Shown one piece after another: positions 36,661 through 44,815 of a stretch of DNA of 64,000 bases. The position numbers were made by a program, and so were the translations under genes. Numbering within the stretch: the stretch's first letter is position 1; every line of letters begins with the position of its first letter. The stretch is from Streptomyces griseosporeus (lineage in GTDB: Bacteria; Actinomycetota; Actinomycetes; Streptomycetales; Streptomycetaceae): the NCBI RefSeq assembly GCF_014656055.1, contig NZ_BNBR01000001.1, positions 1,178,001 to 1,242,000 on the forward strand. Reading direction: 5' to 3'. Below the pieces are notes generated by a model. That model was not told where the DNA came from, did no database searches, and saw nothing but the letters and a program-made list of their open reading frames with translations.

Positions 36661-36735
36661 CCCGGACGGCCGGATTCGAACCGGCGTGTCTTCGTCTGGG
36701 CAAGACGGGTGCGCCTGCCTCTGCGCTACGCCCGG
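36661..36735 (-). tRNA. Atypical tRNA-Gly gene (anticodon GCC)
   Basis: 75 bases on the minus strand. Acceptor CCGGGCG/CGTCCGG has one G-U pair; T arm GCCGG-TTCGAAT-CCGGC is perfect; D arm GCGC-AGAGGCAG-GCGC; loop TTGCCCA gives anticodon GCC (Gly), with a C-A mismatch closing the anticodon stem. Discriminator G, no CCA. It is 9 bases upstream of the Glu-like gene, so both may be cut from one transcript that continues into the SDR and LRR genes. Confidence 0.7.
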
Positions 36736-36829
36736 ACGCGCCCGGTGATCCTATCGGCACCCGGCCCCACGGCTCGCACGCGTTTTCGTACGGCGGTCGG
36801 CTGGAAGCCCTGCGGGGAGGGCGGGGCGC

Positions 36830-37075
36830 TCACGAGCAGGTACGCCGCAGGGCGAGGCGTTCCTTCTCGGACAGGCCGCCCCAGACGCCGAAGCGCTCGT
36901 CGTGCTCCAGGGCGTACTCCAGACAGGCCGAGCGGATCGGGCACAGCCCGCAGATCCGCTTCGCCTCCCGCACGGAGCTGCCGGGCTCGGGGAAGAAGAA
37001 GTCGCCCCCGGTCTGCGCGCACAACGCCTCCTGCTGCCAGGCGAGGTCGGGCGCGGGGATCGTGTCGATGTGCAT
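36830..37075 (-). CDS. WhiB-like iron-sulfur transcription factor
   Basis: 81 residues. Four cysteines at 19, 42, 45 and 51 (C-x22-C-x2-C-x5-C) ligate a 4Fe-4S cluster, and GVWGG at about 64-68 begins the C-terminal DNA/sigma-binding turn, followed by the basic tail EKERLALRRTCS. Wbl proteins bind region 4 of the primary sigma factor and tune development or redox responses. Short form without extra domains; which Wbl paralogue it is cannot be assigned safely. Start ATG 37075 gives the usual length. Confidence 0.92.
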   Translation of the reverse strand: MHIDTIPAPDLAWQQEALCAQTGGDFFFPEPGSSVREAKRICGLCPIRSACLEYALEHDERFGVWGGLSEKERLALRRTCS

Positions 37076-37107
37076 GGCCGAGAGCCTGCCGCGCGGCGAA
37101 AAACGTT

Positions 37108-37129
37108 CGATCAACGCGCGATCAACGCG
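37108..37129. promoter_or_regulatory. Tandem 11-bp repeat upstream of the WhiB-like gene
   Basis: CGATCAACGCG occurs twice head to tail (37108-37118, 37119-37129), 33 bases before the start codon on the coding strand, where regulator sites for a wbl gene would lie. No matching -10/-35 pair is clear. Confidence 0.35.
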
Positions 37130-37290
37130 CCCTGTCAGACCTCCCGCCGCTCGATGATGCCCGCGCCGCGGGGCCGGGCGCACGGCGGCGCGCCCGCGCG
37201 GTGCGGCGGCGGTTGTCAGTGGGCGGTGCAAGACTCGGCAGAGCAGGCACCCCGGACGACGGGGCCCGGCACAGGAGAAGGAGGGCGAAG

Positions 37291-38082
37291 ATGCTCACCA
37301 CCCGTTTCGTCGACGGCGCCCCGAACTGGATCGATGTCGGCACGTCCGACATCGAGGGCGCCACCCGCTTCTACGGCGCGCTCTTCGGCTGGCAGTTCGT
37401 CTCGGCCGGCCCGGACGCCGGTGGCTACGGCTTCTTCCAGCTGGACGGGAAGACCGTGGCGGGCGGCATGCAGACCACGCCGGAGCAGGGCCCGCCGTCC
37501 TGGACGGTGTACTTCCAGAGCCGGGACGCGCAGGCCACGGCCCAGGCCGCCGGGCAGGCGCACGGCCGGGTGCTGTTCCAGCCGATGGATGTGATGGGCC
37601 AGGGCCACATGGCGATCCTGGCCGACCAGGCGGGCGTGTCGTTCGGGATCTGGCAGCCCGGGCAGAACAAGGGCGTCGACCTGGCCGGCGATCCGGGCTC
37701 GCTGTGCTGGGTCGAGCTGTACACGCCGGACATCGCGGCGGCCGCCGCGTTCTACCACTCGGTGCTGGGCCTGGAGACCTCCGCCGTGCCGTTCCCCGGC
37801 GGTGTCTACACCTGCGTCAACCCCGCCGAGGGCGGGGAGGACGCGATGTTCGGCGGGATCGTCCCGCTGGCCGACGACCCCACGGAGACGGACGCCTTCT
37901 GGCTGCCGTACTTCGAGGTGCCGGACACCGACGCGGTGGTGGCCGACGCCGAGAAGCTCGGCGGCACGGTGCGGGTGCCGGCCACCGACATCGAGGGGGT
38001 GGGCCGCGTGGCCCGGCTGGCCGACCCGTACGGCGCCCGCTTCGCGGTGATCAAGAGCGCGCCGCCGCAGCAACAGCAGTAG
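37291..38082 (+). CDS. VOC family protein with two glyoxalase-like domains
   Basis: 263 residues from ATG 37291, after a strong GGAGAAGGAGGG site. Two tandem VOC modules: [20 protein letters not shown] to about residue 125, and [20 protein letters not shown] to the end. The family includes glyoxalases, dioxygenases and binding proteins such as bleomycin resistance proteins; metal ligands are not obvious here. From memory, S. coelicolor relatives are called hydroxylase without proof. Substrate unknown. Confidence 0.85.
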   Translation: MLTTRFVDGAPNWIDVGTSDIEGATRFYGALFGWQFVSAGPDAGGYGFFQLDGKTVAGGMQTTPEQGPPSWTVYFQSRDAQATAQAAGQAHGRVLFQPMDVMGQGHMAILADQAGVSFGIWQPGQNKGVDLAGDPGSLCWVELYTPDIAAAAAFYHSVLGLETSAVPFPGGVYTCVNPAEGGEDAMFGGIVPLADDPTETDAFWLPYFEVPDTDAVVADAEKLGGTVRVPATDIEGVGRVARLADPYGARFAVIKSAPPQQQQ

Positions 38083-38131
38083 GCATCGCCGCAGCGGCCC
38101 CTCGGCAGCTGTCGTCGTCCCGGCGGCCGTG

Positions 38132-39172
38132 TCAGGCGGAGGCGCGGCGGACCAGGGTTGTCGGCAGGACCACCCCGGTGGGCGGCTCGGAGCCGTCGGC
38201 CGGCGCCGCGCCGTCCCGGGGGCTGCCGAGCAGCAGCCTGGCCATGAGCCGGCCCATCTCCTCGATGGGCTGGCGGACGGTGGTGAGCGGCGGGTCGGTC
38301 TGCTCGGCGAGGGGCAGCATGTCGTCGAAGCCGATCACGGCGATGTCGTCGGGCACCCGCAGCCCGCGCTCGCGCAGGACGCGCAGCGCTCCGGACGCGG
38401 TGAGGTCGTTGGCGGCGAAGACGGCGTCGAGGCCGGGGCAGCGGTCGAGCAGGGCGCGCATCGCGCGCTCCCCGCCGGCCGGGGTGAAGTCGCCCTCCGC
38501 GACGAGCCCCGGGTCCGTGCCGGCCATGACGTCCCGGTAACCGGCGAGGCGGTCGGCGGCGGAGGTCTGGTCGAGCGGGCCGGTGATGTGCGCGACGCGG
38601 GTGCGGCCGAGGCCGACGAGGTGGCGTACGGCGTCGCGGGCGCCGCCGCGGTTGTCGCTGTCGACGTAGACGGCGGCGCGTTCGTCGTCGTCGCTCCAGC
38701 CGGGCCGTCCGCCGAAGACGGTCGGCACACCAGCCCGGCGGATCAGTCCCGGCAGCGGGTCGTCGAGGTGCAGGGAGAACACGAGTGCCCCGTCGACATG
38801 GCCGCCGGCGAGGTAGCGGCCGACGCGCGCGTGGTCGTCGCGGCCCTCGGTCAGCAGCAGCACGAGCTGGTTGTCGTGGGCGGTCAGCTCCTTGCTGATG
38901 CCGCGCAGTTGCAGGGCGAAGAAGGGATCGGCGAAGACGCGGGTCTCGGGTTCGGCGATGACGACGGCCACGGCGTCGTGGCGCCGGGTCACCAGGCTGC
39001 GGGCGGCCTGGTTGGGCACGTATCCCAGCTCGTCCACGGCTCGCAGGACCCGCTCGACCAGGGGCGGGCGGACCCCGTCGCCGCCGTTGACCACCCGGGA
39101 CACCGTCGCCCGCGACACCCCGGCCCGCGCCGCCACGGCCTCCAGGGTCGGACGCGGCGCTGTCTCGGTCAC
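38132..39172 (-). CDS. LacI family transcriptional regulator
   Basis: 346 residues from GTG 39172. The N-terminal LacI helix-turn-helix reads [20 protein letters not shown], followed by hinge [20 protein letters not shown], then a periplasmic-binding-protein-like domain ([60 protein letters not shown]). It should repress sugar-related genes and respond to a sugar ligand. No sugar transporter or hydrolase adjoins it, so targets are elsewhere or it regulates the convergent VOC gene. The 37-bp repeats lie upstream of its promoter region. Confidence 0.9.
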   Translation of the reverse strand: MTETAPRPTLEAVAARAGVSRATVSRVVNGGDGVRPPLVERVLRAVDELGYVPNQAARSLVTRRHDAVAVVIAEPETRVFADPFFALQLRGISKELTAHDNQLVLLLTEGRDDHARVGRYLAGGHVDGALVFSLHLDDPLPGLIRRAGVPTVFGGRPGWSDDDERAAVYVDSDNRGGARDAVRHLVGLGRTRVAHITGPLDQTSAADRLAGYRDVMAGTDPGLVAEGDFTPAGGERAMRALLDRCPGLDAVFAANDLTASGALRVLRERGLRVPDDIAVIGFDDMLPLAEQTDPPLTTVRQPIEEMGRLMARLLLGSPRDGAAPADGSEPPTGVVLPTTLVRRASA

Positions 39173-39255
39173 TTCGGGGCTCCTCACCGGCGGTTGCGGC
39201 TCAGGATAGCCCCGGCGCGACGGGCACACGCCGTCAGCCGTCCTGCGCCGGCAAC

Positions 39256-39473
39256 GCACGGACACGGCCCTCGACGGCCCTCCACGCCCAGCGCACGGAC
39301 ACGGCCCCCGACGGCCCTCCACCCCCAGCGCACGGACACGGCCCCCGACGGCCCTCCACCCCCAGCGCACGGACACGGCCCCCGACGGCCCTCCACCCCC
39401 AGCGCACGGACACGGCCCCGACGGCCCTCCACCCCCAGCGCACGGACACGGCCCCCGACGGCCCTCCACCCGA
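39256..39473. repeat. 37-bp minisatellite, six copies
   Basis: Six head-to-tail copies of a 37-bp unit starting GCACGGACACGGCCCC (starts 39256, 39293, 39330, 39367, 39404, 39440). Copies 2 to 4 are identical; copy 5 lacks one base; copies 1 and 6 diverge. The unit includes GGCCCCCGACGGCC, able to form a small hairpin. It fills most of the 344-base gap between the LacI gene start and the LigD-polymerase gene end. No unique spacers separate the units. Confidence 0.85.
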
Positions 39474-39516
39474 GCGCCGGGACACAGCCGTCGGCCGCCC
39501 GTGCGCGTCCCGCCCC

Positions 39517-40548
39517 TCAGTCGCCCTCCGCCGCCTGCTTGGGTTTCCTCGCCCGGCTCGGCTGCACCCGCTTCGGCTCGCCCGGCATCTTCGGGTACTC
39601 GGGCGGGTACGGCAGGTCGCCCAGGCCGTGGTCGTGCTCGTCCTTCGTGGCCAGCTCCAGGAGCGCTTCCAGGGAGTAGCGGTGGTCGTCCATGTCGGCG
39701 TGGACGTCGCCGAGGGCGGCGAAGCGGGCCGGCATGGTGGCGAGGTCGAAGTCGCGGGGGTGGGCGTCGCCGACCTCCTCCCAGCGCAGGGGCGCGGAGA
39801 CCGGGGCGTGCGGGCGGGGCCGTACGGAGTAGGCGGAGGCGATGGTGCGGTCGCGTGCCGTCTGGTTGTAGTCGACGAAGATCTTCTCGCCCCGTTCCTC
39901 CTTCCACCACTTGATCGTCACGTGGTCCGGCATGCGCCGCTCCATCTCGCGCCCCACCGCGATGGCGGCCCGCCGCACCTGGGTGAAGGTCCAGCGCGGC
40001 TCGATCGGCACGAAGACGTGCAGGCCGCGCCCGCCGGAGGTCTTCGGGAAGCCGCGCAGCCCGCCGAACTCCTCCAGCACGGCGCGCAGTTCGCCGGCGG
40101 CGCGCACGGCGTCGGCGTAGTCGGTGCCGGGCTGCGGGTCGAGGTCGATGCGCAGCTCGTCGGGCCGGTCGACGTCGGCGCGGCGCACCGGCCAGGGGTG
40201 GAAGGTGAGGGTGCCGTACTGGGCGGCCCACACCACGGCGCCCTCCTCGGTCGGGCACATCTCGTCGGCGCTGCGCCCGCTGGGGAAGGTGATGTGGGCG
40301 GTGGGGATCCAGTCGGGCATGTTCTTCGGGGCCCGCTTCTGGAAGAACCACTCGCCGGTCAGCCCGTCGGGGTAGCGCTCCAGGGTGGTGGGGCGGTCGC
40401 GCAGGGCGCGCAGGATGCCCGGGCCGACGGCCAGGTAGTACTGCGCGAGGTCCAGCTTGGTGAAACCGCGCTCCGGGAAGAAGACCTTGTCCGGGTGGGA
40501 CAGCCGTACCGTGCGACCGCCCGCCTCCAGTTCCACCGCGTCACCCAT
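39517..40548 (-). CDS. LigD-type primase/polymerase domain protein (NHEJ)
   Basis: 343 residues, a stand-alone polymerase module. Landmarks: LSHPDKVFFPERGFTKLDLA at the start, FFQKRAPKNMPDWI, and the metal-binding DxD in ELRIDLDPQPGT with the His in TSGGRGLHVFVPI. It extends or fills DNA ends, preferring ribonucleotides, during Ku-dependent end joining. ATG 40548 is chosen; longer frames upstream enter the opposite ligase promoter. Divergent from the ATP-dependent ligase gene 73 bases away, a two-piece LigD arrangement. No Ku gene is in this window. The basic tail (RVQPSRARKPKQAAEGD) may bind DNA. Confidence 0.92.
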   Translation of the reverse strand: MGDAVELEAGGRTVRLSHPDKVFFPERGFTKLDLAQYYLAVGPGILRALRDRPTTLERYPDGLTGEWFFQKRAPKNMPDWIPTAHITFPSGRSADEMCPTEEGAVVWAAQYGTLTFHPWPVRRADVDRPDELRIDLDPQPGTDYADAVRAAGELRAVLEEFGGLRGFPKTSGGRGLHVFVPIEPRWTFTQVRRAAIAVGREMERRMPDHVTIKWWKEERGEKIFVDYNQTARDRTIASAYSVRPRPHAPVSAPLRWEEVGDAHPRDFDLATMPARFAALGDVHADMDDHRYSLEALLELATKDEHDHGLGDLPYPPEYPKMPGEPKRVQPSRARKPKQAAEGD

Positions 40549-40621
40549 GCGGCCACCGTAGGCGCACCCCGCAAACATCGCATACCGGGCATTCCTGGCC
40601 GTGGCAGAGCAGAATCGAGGC

Positions 40622-41692
40622 ATGGATCTTCCGGTGATGCCCCCCGTGAAGCCGATGCTCGCCAAGTCCGTGGCGAGGATTCCGGAGGGGATGCAGTACG
40701 AGGCGAAGTGGGACGGGTTCCGGGCGATCGTGTTCCGGGACGGGGCCGAAGTCGAGCTGGGCAGCCGTACCGGCAAGCCGTTGACCAGGTACTTTCCCGA
40801 GCTGGTGGCGGCGCTGCGGGAGCGGGTGCCCAAGCGGTGCGTGCTGGACGGGGAGATCGTGATCGCGCGGGAGGGGCATCTGGACTTCGACGCGCTCACC
40901 GAGCGCATCCACCCGGCCGACTCCCGCGTGCGCACGCTGGCGGAGCGGACCCCGGCCTCCTTCGTCGCCTTCGACCTGCTGGCGCTGGACGACGAGGCGG
41001 TGCTCGACGTGCCGCTGAGCGACCGGCGGGCCCTGCTGACCAGGGCGCTCGCCAAGGTCACTCCGCCGGTGCACGTGGCGCCGGCGACCACGGACATCGA
41101 GGTGGCGCGGTCCTGGTTCGAGCGGTTCGAGGGCGCGGGCCTGGACGGGGTGATCGCCAAACCGCTCACGCTGCGCTATCTGCAGGACGAGCGCGCCATG
41201 TTCAAGATCAAGCACGAGCGGACGGCGGACGTGGTCGTCGCGGGCTACCGCCTGCACAAGTCCGGCCCGGTGGTCGGCTCGCTGCTGCTCGGGCTGTACG
41301 ACGACAAGGGCGCCCTCCAGCACGTGGGCGTCTCCGCGGCGTTCCCGATGAAGCAGCGGGCCCAGCTGGTGGACGAGCTGGAGCCGCTGCGGATGGACGA
41401 CGTGGCCGGGCATCCGTGGGCGGCCTGGTCCGACGAGGCCGCCCACGAGACGGCCCGGCTGCCGGGGGCGCCGAGCCGCTGGTCGGGCAAGAAGGACTTG
41501 TCGTGGGTGCCGCTCAAGCCGGAGCGGGTGGCCGAGGTGGCCTACGACCACATGGAGAACGGGGCGCGGTTCCGGCACACGGCCCGCTTCCGCCGCTGGC
41601 GCCCGGACCGCACCCCCTCCAGCTGCACGTACGCGCAGCTGGAGGAGCCGGTGCGCTACGACCTCGCGGAGGTGCTGGGCACCGGCGGCTGA
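40622..41692 (+). CDS. ATP-dependent DNA ligase (LigC/LigD-type)
   Basis: 356 residues from ATG 40622. The adenylation motif is YEAKWDGFR with nucleophile Lys29; motif III-like FVAFDLLALD, motif IV LDGVIAKP and motif V FKIKHERTADVVV follow, then an OB-fold domain. It seals nicks with ATP and should act with the divergently coded polymerase in end joining or stationary-phase repair. Streptomycetes usually carry several such ligases besides NAD-dependent LigA. Confidence 0.93.
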   Translation: MDLPVMPPVKPMLAKSVARIPEGMQYEAKWDGFRAIVFRDGAEVELGSRTGKPLTRYFPELVAALRERVPKRCVLDGEIVIAREGHLDFDALTERIHPADSRVRTLAERTPASFVAFDLLALDDEAVLDVPLSDRRALLTRALAKVTPPVHVAPATTDIEVARSWFERFEGAGLDGVIAKPLTLRYLQDERAMFKIKHERTADVVVAGYRLHKSGPVVGSLLLGLYDDKGALQHVGVSAAFPMKQRAQLVDELEPLRMDDVAGHPWAAWSDEAAHETARLPGAPSRWSGKKDLSWVPLKPERVAEVAYDHMENGARFRHTARFRRWRPDRTPSSCTYAQLEEPVRYDLAEVLGTGG

Positions 41693-41744
41693 CCGGGGCC
41701 TCGCCGGGCGCCCCGCCCTCTCCCGCTCAGGCCTCGCCCCGCGG

Positions 41745-42935
41745 TCAGGGCTTCATCAGCACCTTCACCGCGCCCTCCTGCTTGCGCTGGAACATCTCGT
41801 AGGCGTGCGGCGCCTCCTCCAGCGGCACGCGATGCGTGGCGAAGTCGTCGACGCCGAGCGGGTCCTCGTCGGTGAGGTACGGGATGATCTCGTCGCTCCA
41901 GCGGCGCACGTTGGCCTGGCCCATACGGATCTGGATCTGCTTGTCGAACAGCGTGAGCAGCGGCAGTGGGTCCGCCATGCCGCCGTAGACGCCGACGAGG
42001 GAGAGCGTGCCGCCGCGGCGCACCAGGTCGATGGCCGTGTACAGGGCGGCGAGCCGGTCCACGCCGAAGCGTTCCGTGAGCGGCGCGCCGATCTTGCGCG
42101 GGAGGATCGAGACGGCCTGCTGCGCGAGCTTGGCCGCGGCGCTGCCGTGCGCCTCGGTGCCGACCGCGTCGATCACCGCGTCGGGGCCGCGCCCGTCGGT
42201 CTCGTCGCGGATCGCGGCGACCAGCTCCTTGTCGCTGTCGAAGCTGCGCAGGTCGAACGTCTCCACGCCCCGCTCCTTCGCCCGGCGCAGCCGCTCGGGC
42301 ACCAGGTCGATGCCGAACACCCGGCCGGCGCCGCGGACCTGCGCGACCCGGCAGGCCATGTCGCCGATCGGCCCGAGCCCGAGGACGGCGACGCTGCCGC
42401 CCTCGGGCACGTCGGCGTAGGAGACCGCCTGCCAGGCGGTGGGCAGCACGTCGGAGAGGTACACGAAGCGGTCGTCGGGCGGCCCTTCGGGGATCTTGAT
42501 CGGCCCGAACTGCGCCTGCGGCACCCGCAGGTACTCGGCCTGCGCGCCCGGTACGGCGCCGTACAGCCGGGTGTAGCCGAAGAGCGCGGCGCCCATGCCC
42601 TCGCCGGCCACCTGGGTGGTCTCGCACTGGGTGGGCAGTCCGTTCAGGCACATCCAGCAGTCGCCGCAGGCGATCTGGAAGGGCACCACGACCCGGTCGC
42701 CGGCCTTCAGGTCGGGCACGCCCGCGCCGACCTCCTCGACGATGCCGATGGGCTCGTGCCCGAGGATGTCGCCCGGTGTCATGAACGCCGTCAGCACCTC
42801 GTACAGGTGCAGGTCCGACCCGCACAGGCCGGTGGAGGTGACCCGGATGACGGCGTCCGTCGGCTCCTGGATCTTCGGATCGGGCACGTTCTCCACGCGC
42901 ACGTCCCGCTTGCCCTGCCACGTCACTGCCCTCAT
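41745..42935 (-). CDS. Zinc-dependent alcohol dehydrogenase
   Basis: 396 residues of the medium-chain dehydrogenase family. Catalytic zinc ligands are Cys in GLCGSDLHLYE and His-Glu in ILGHEPIG; the structural zinc site has CGDCWMCLNGLPTQC. The NAD loop is VAVLGLGPIGDMACRVAQVR. It resembles glutathione-independent formaldehyde dehydrogenase-like proteins (long insertion after the structural zinc site). Substrate not assignable. ATG 42935. Convergent with the ligase gene; a 245-base gap separates it from the DUF3048 gene. Confidence 0.9.
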   Translation of the reverse strand: MRAVTWQGKRDVRVENVPDPKIQEPTDAVIRVTSTGLCGSDLHLYEVLTAFMTPGDILGHEPIGIVEEVGAGVPDLKAGDRVVVPFQIACGDCWMCLNGLPTQCETTQVAGEGMGAALFGYTRLYGAVPGAQAEYLRVPQAQFGPIKIPEGPPDDRFVYLSDVLPTAWQAVSYADVPEGGSVAVLGLGPIGDMACRVAQVRGAGRVFGIDLVPERLRRAKERGVETFDLRSFDSDKELVAAIRDETDGRGPDAVIDAVGTEAHGSAAAKLAQQAVSILPRKIGAPLTERFGVDRLAALYTAIDLVRRGGTLSLVGVYGGMADPLPLLTLFDKQIQIRMGQANVRRWSDEIIPYLTDEDPLGVDDFATHRVPLEEAPHAYEMFQRKQEGAVKVLMKP

Positions 42936-43180
42936 CTGCCCGCTCCTCGGTCGTGTCGCGTCGCCTGGCATGCCCCCGTCCGTCGGGCGCCGGGTACCCG
43001 GCGGCTCCGCGGACAACCGTTCGACGGGCCGGTACGTCGAACCGGGGACCCGGGGCCGATCGGCGGATTCGCCGAGCACGAACAGAGCAGGGACGGGACC
43101 GCACGGCTCTCCGCCTGATTTGTCCGGGTATGCACGCAATAGTCCTATGAGCGGACAATCGACATACAGCGGAGAACGGG

Positions 43181-44167
43181 GTGGCGGCGGTGGGCATGAG
43201 ACGAGGAACGCGCACCCGGCGCGCGGAACGGGCGAGAGCGGCGGCCCTGCTGGCCGCCGCGGTGACGATGGCACTGGCGGCGGCCTGCACCGCCCCGGGC
43301 GGCACGCACGACGACGGGCGCCCGCCGGACCCGTCGCCGAGCACCCGGCACCACGGTGCCGTCCTCGCGGTGAAGATCGACAACGCGCGGGCGGCCCGGC
43401 CGCAGACCGGCCTGAACGCCGCGGACATCGTCTACGCCGAGCAGGTCGAGGGCGGCCTGAGCCGGCTGATGGCGGTGTACGCGACGGACATGCCGAAGGC
43501 GGTCGGCCCGGTGCGCAGCGCCCGCGAGTCCGACCTGGAGCTGCTGCGCCAGTTCGAGCGGCCGACGCTCGCCTTCTCCGGCGCGCAGAAGAAGCTGCTG
43601 CCGCTGATCGACGCGGCCCCGCTGCGGCCGGAGACACCCGGCAAGGTGTCCGGGGCCTTCTACCGGGGCACCGACAGGCCCGCCCCACACAACCTCTATC
43701 TGCGCCCGGACCGCCTGCTGCCCACCGCGCCGGGCCGGGACGCGCTGACGACCGGCTTCCGCTACGGCGCGCGGCCCGCCGGCGGCACGGCGGCGACGAG
43801 CCGCACGGTGCGCTTCCCCGCCGCGACCTTCACCTTCACCTGGTCCGACGCCCTGCACGGCTACCGGGTCTCCATGGACGGCACCCCGACGGTGACCACG
43901 GACGACGGGCCGGTGGCGCCGCCGACGGTGGTCGTGCAGTACGTGAAGGTCCACCCGTCCGCCTTCCACGACTTCCTCGGCAACCACACGCCGTACACCG
44001 AGACGGTCGGCTCCGGGCGGGCCGAGGTGCTGCGCGACGGCCGCGCCTACGACGTCACCTGGGAGCGGCCGACGCCGGCCGACGGCACGCGCTTCACGAC
44101 GCGGGACGGCACGCCGGTGAACTTCGCCGAGGGCCAGGTGTGGGTGGTGTTCGCGTCGGCGAGCTGA
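43181..44167 (+). CDS. DUF3048 (YerB-like) lipoprotein
   Basis: 328 residues from GTG 43181 (GGAGAACGG just upstream). A signal peptide ends in ALAAACTAPGG, a plausible lipobox with lipidated Cys. The mature part carries the DUF3048 pattern: AVKIDNARAARPQTGLNAAD, IVYAEQVEGGLSRLMAVYAT and VGPVRSARESDLELL. The family is extracellular and of unknown function. An inverted repeat TTGTCCG/CGGACAA (43120-43126, 43152-43158) lies upstream and may be an operator. Its stop lies 3 bases from the convergent pcaV stop. Confidence 0.87.
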   Translation: MAAVGMRRGTRTRRAERARAAALLAAAVTMALAAACTAPGGTHDDGRPPDPSPSTRHHGAVLAVKIDNARAARPQTGLNAADIVYAEQVEGGLSRLMAVYATDMPKAVGPVRSARESDLELLRQFERPTLAFSGAQKKLLPLIDAAPLRPETPGKVSGAFYRGTDRPAPHNLYLRPDRLLPTAPGRDALTTGFRYGARPAGGTAATSRTVRFPAATFTFTWSDALHGYRVSMDGTPTVTTDDGPVAPPTVVVQYVKVHPSAFHDFLGNHTPYTETVGSGRAEVLRDGRAYDVTWERPTPADGTRFTTRDGTPVNFAEGQVWVVFASAS

Positions 44168-44170
44168 AGC

Positions 44171-44635
44171 TCAGCCCTGCGTGACGAGGGGTTCCGCCGG
44201 GTTGCGGAGCCCCTCCGCCGCGTCCGAGACCCGCCGGATCAGCTCCAGGAACACCGCCTGTTCCTCGGCGGAGAGCGGGGCGAGGAAGACCTGGTTCATC
44301 CGGGCGGTGCGCACGGCCAGCTTCCGGTGCGTGCGCTGCCCCTCGTCGGTCAGCCGCAGCAGGGAGCGCCGGCCGTCCTGCGGGTCCCGGACCTTGTCGA
44401 GCAGGCCCCGCCGGGTCAGCCGGCTGATCACTTCGGCGATGGTCGAGCGGTCGAGGCCGACGCGCTCCCCCACGGTCCGCTGGTCGAGCCCCGGCTCGGT
44501 CACGAGCGCGTTGAGCACCGCGAACTGCGGTGAGGTGATCTCCTCGGAGACCATCGTGGTCCACAGCAGGTAGTGGGCCTGCTGGAGCCGCCGGGCAAGG
44601 TGCCCGGGGTGGGTGGAGAGGTCCACCGCGGCCAT
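44171..44635 (-). CDS. pcaV: PcaV, MarR family repressor of protocatechuate genes
   Basis: 154 residues from ATG 44635 (AGGAG site upstream). The winged helix is typical of MarR: QFAVLNALVTEPGLDQRTVG then LDRSTIAEVISRLTRRGLLD and DGRRSLLRLTDEG. It is divergent from pcaI and by position is the PcaV repressor known from S. coelicolor, which leaves DNA when protocatechuate binds. Two like-sequenced palindromes in the intergenic region fit its operators. Confidence 0.9.
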   Translation of the reverse strand: MAAVDLSTHPGHLARRLQQAHYLLWTTMVSEEITSPQFAVLNALVTEPGLDQRTVGERVGLDRSTIAEVISRLTRRGLLDKVRDPQDGRRSLLRLTDEGQRTHRKLAVRTARMNQVFLAPLSAEEQAVFLELIRRVSDAAEGLRNPAEPLVTQG

Positions 44636-44667
44636 GTGCGCTCCTGGTGTCGGTGCCGTCGATTCCG

Positions 44668-44679
44668 TCGGTGCACTGA
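44668..44679. promoter_or_regulatory. Putative PcaV operator near pcaV
   Basis: TCGGTGCACTGA, related to TCAGTGCGCTGA 109 bases away. It lies 33 bases upstream of the pcaV start codon, where binding would repress pcaV itself. Ten of twelve positions match the other site. Confidence 0.5.
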
Positions 44680-44776
44680 ACAATAGCGACCATCCCCGTC
44701 CCTGTCTCGCGCCATCACTCCAGCTCTTGACGGCTTCGAGCTCCGGTGGCACCGTGAGCGCACCGCGCCGAAATAC

Positions 44777-44788
44777 TCAGTGCGCTGA
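44777..44788. promoter_or_regulatory. Putative PcaV operator near pcaI
   Basis: TCAGTGCGCTGA has perfect TCAG/CTGA arms and lies 28 bases before the pcaI start codon, so a bound repressor would cover the pca operon promoter. Confidence 0.6.
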
Positions 44789-44815
44789 CTAATTGACGGA
44801 GATGGGGCTACACGG

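Noticed and set aside
33629..36760. One 1043-residue protein covering LRR, SDR region and tRNAs
   Set aside because: The frame reads through two tRNAs and the SDR gene in a wrong frame. The GTG at 35212 with GTGA overlap gives a natural start for the LRR protein.
39256..39473. CRISPR array
   Set aside because: The 37-bp units follow one another directly with no unique spacers and no cas genes are near; it is a tandem repeat.
44727..44760. TTGACG as -35 of the pcaI promoter
   Set aside because: No acceptable -10 hexamer lies 16-19 bases downstream, so the promoter position remains open.
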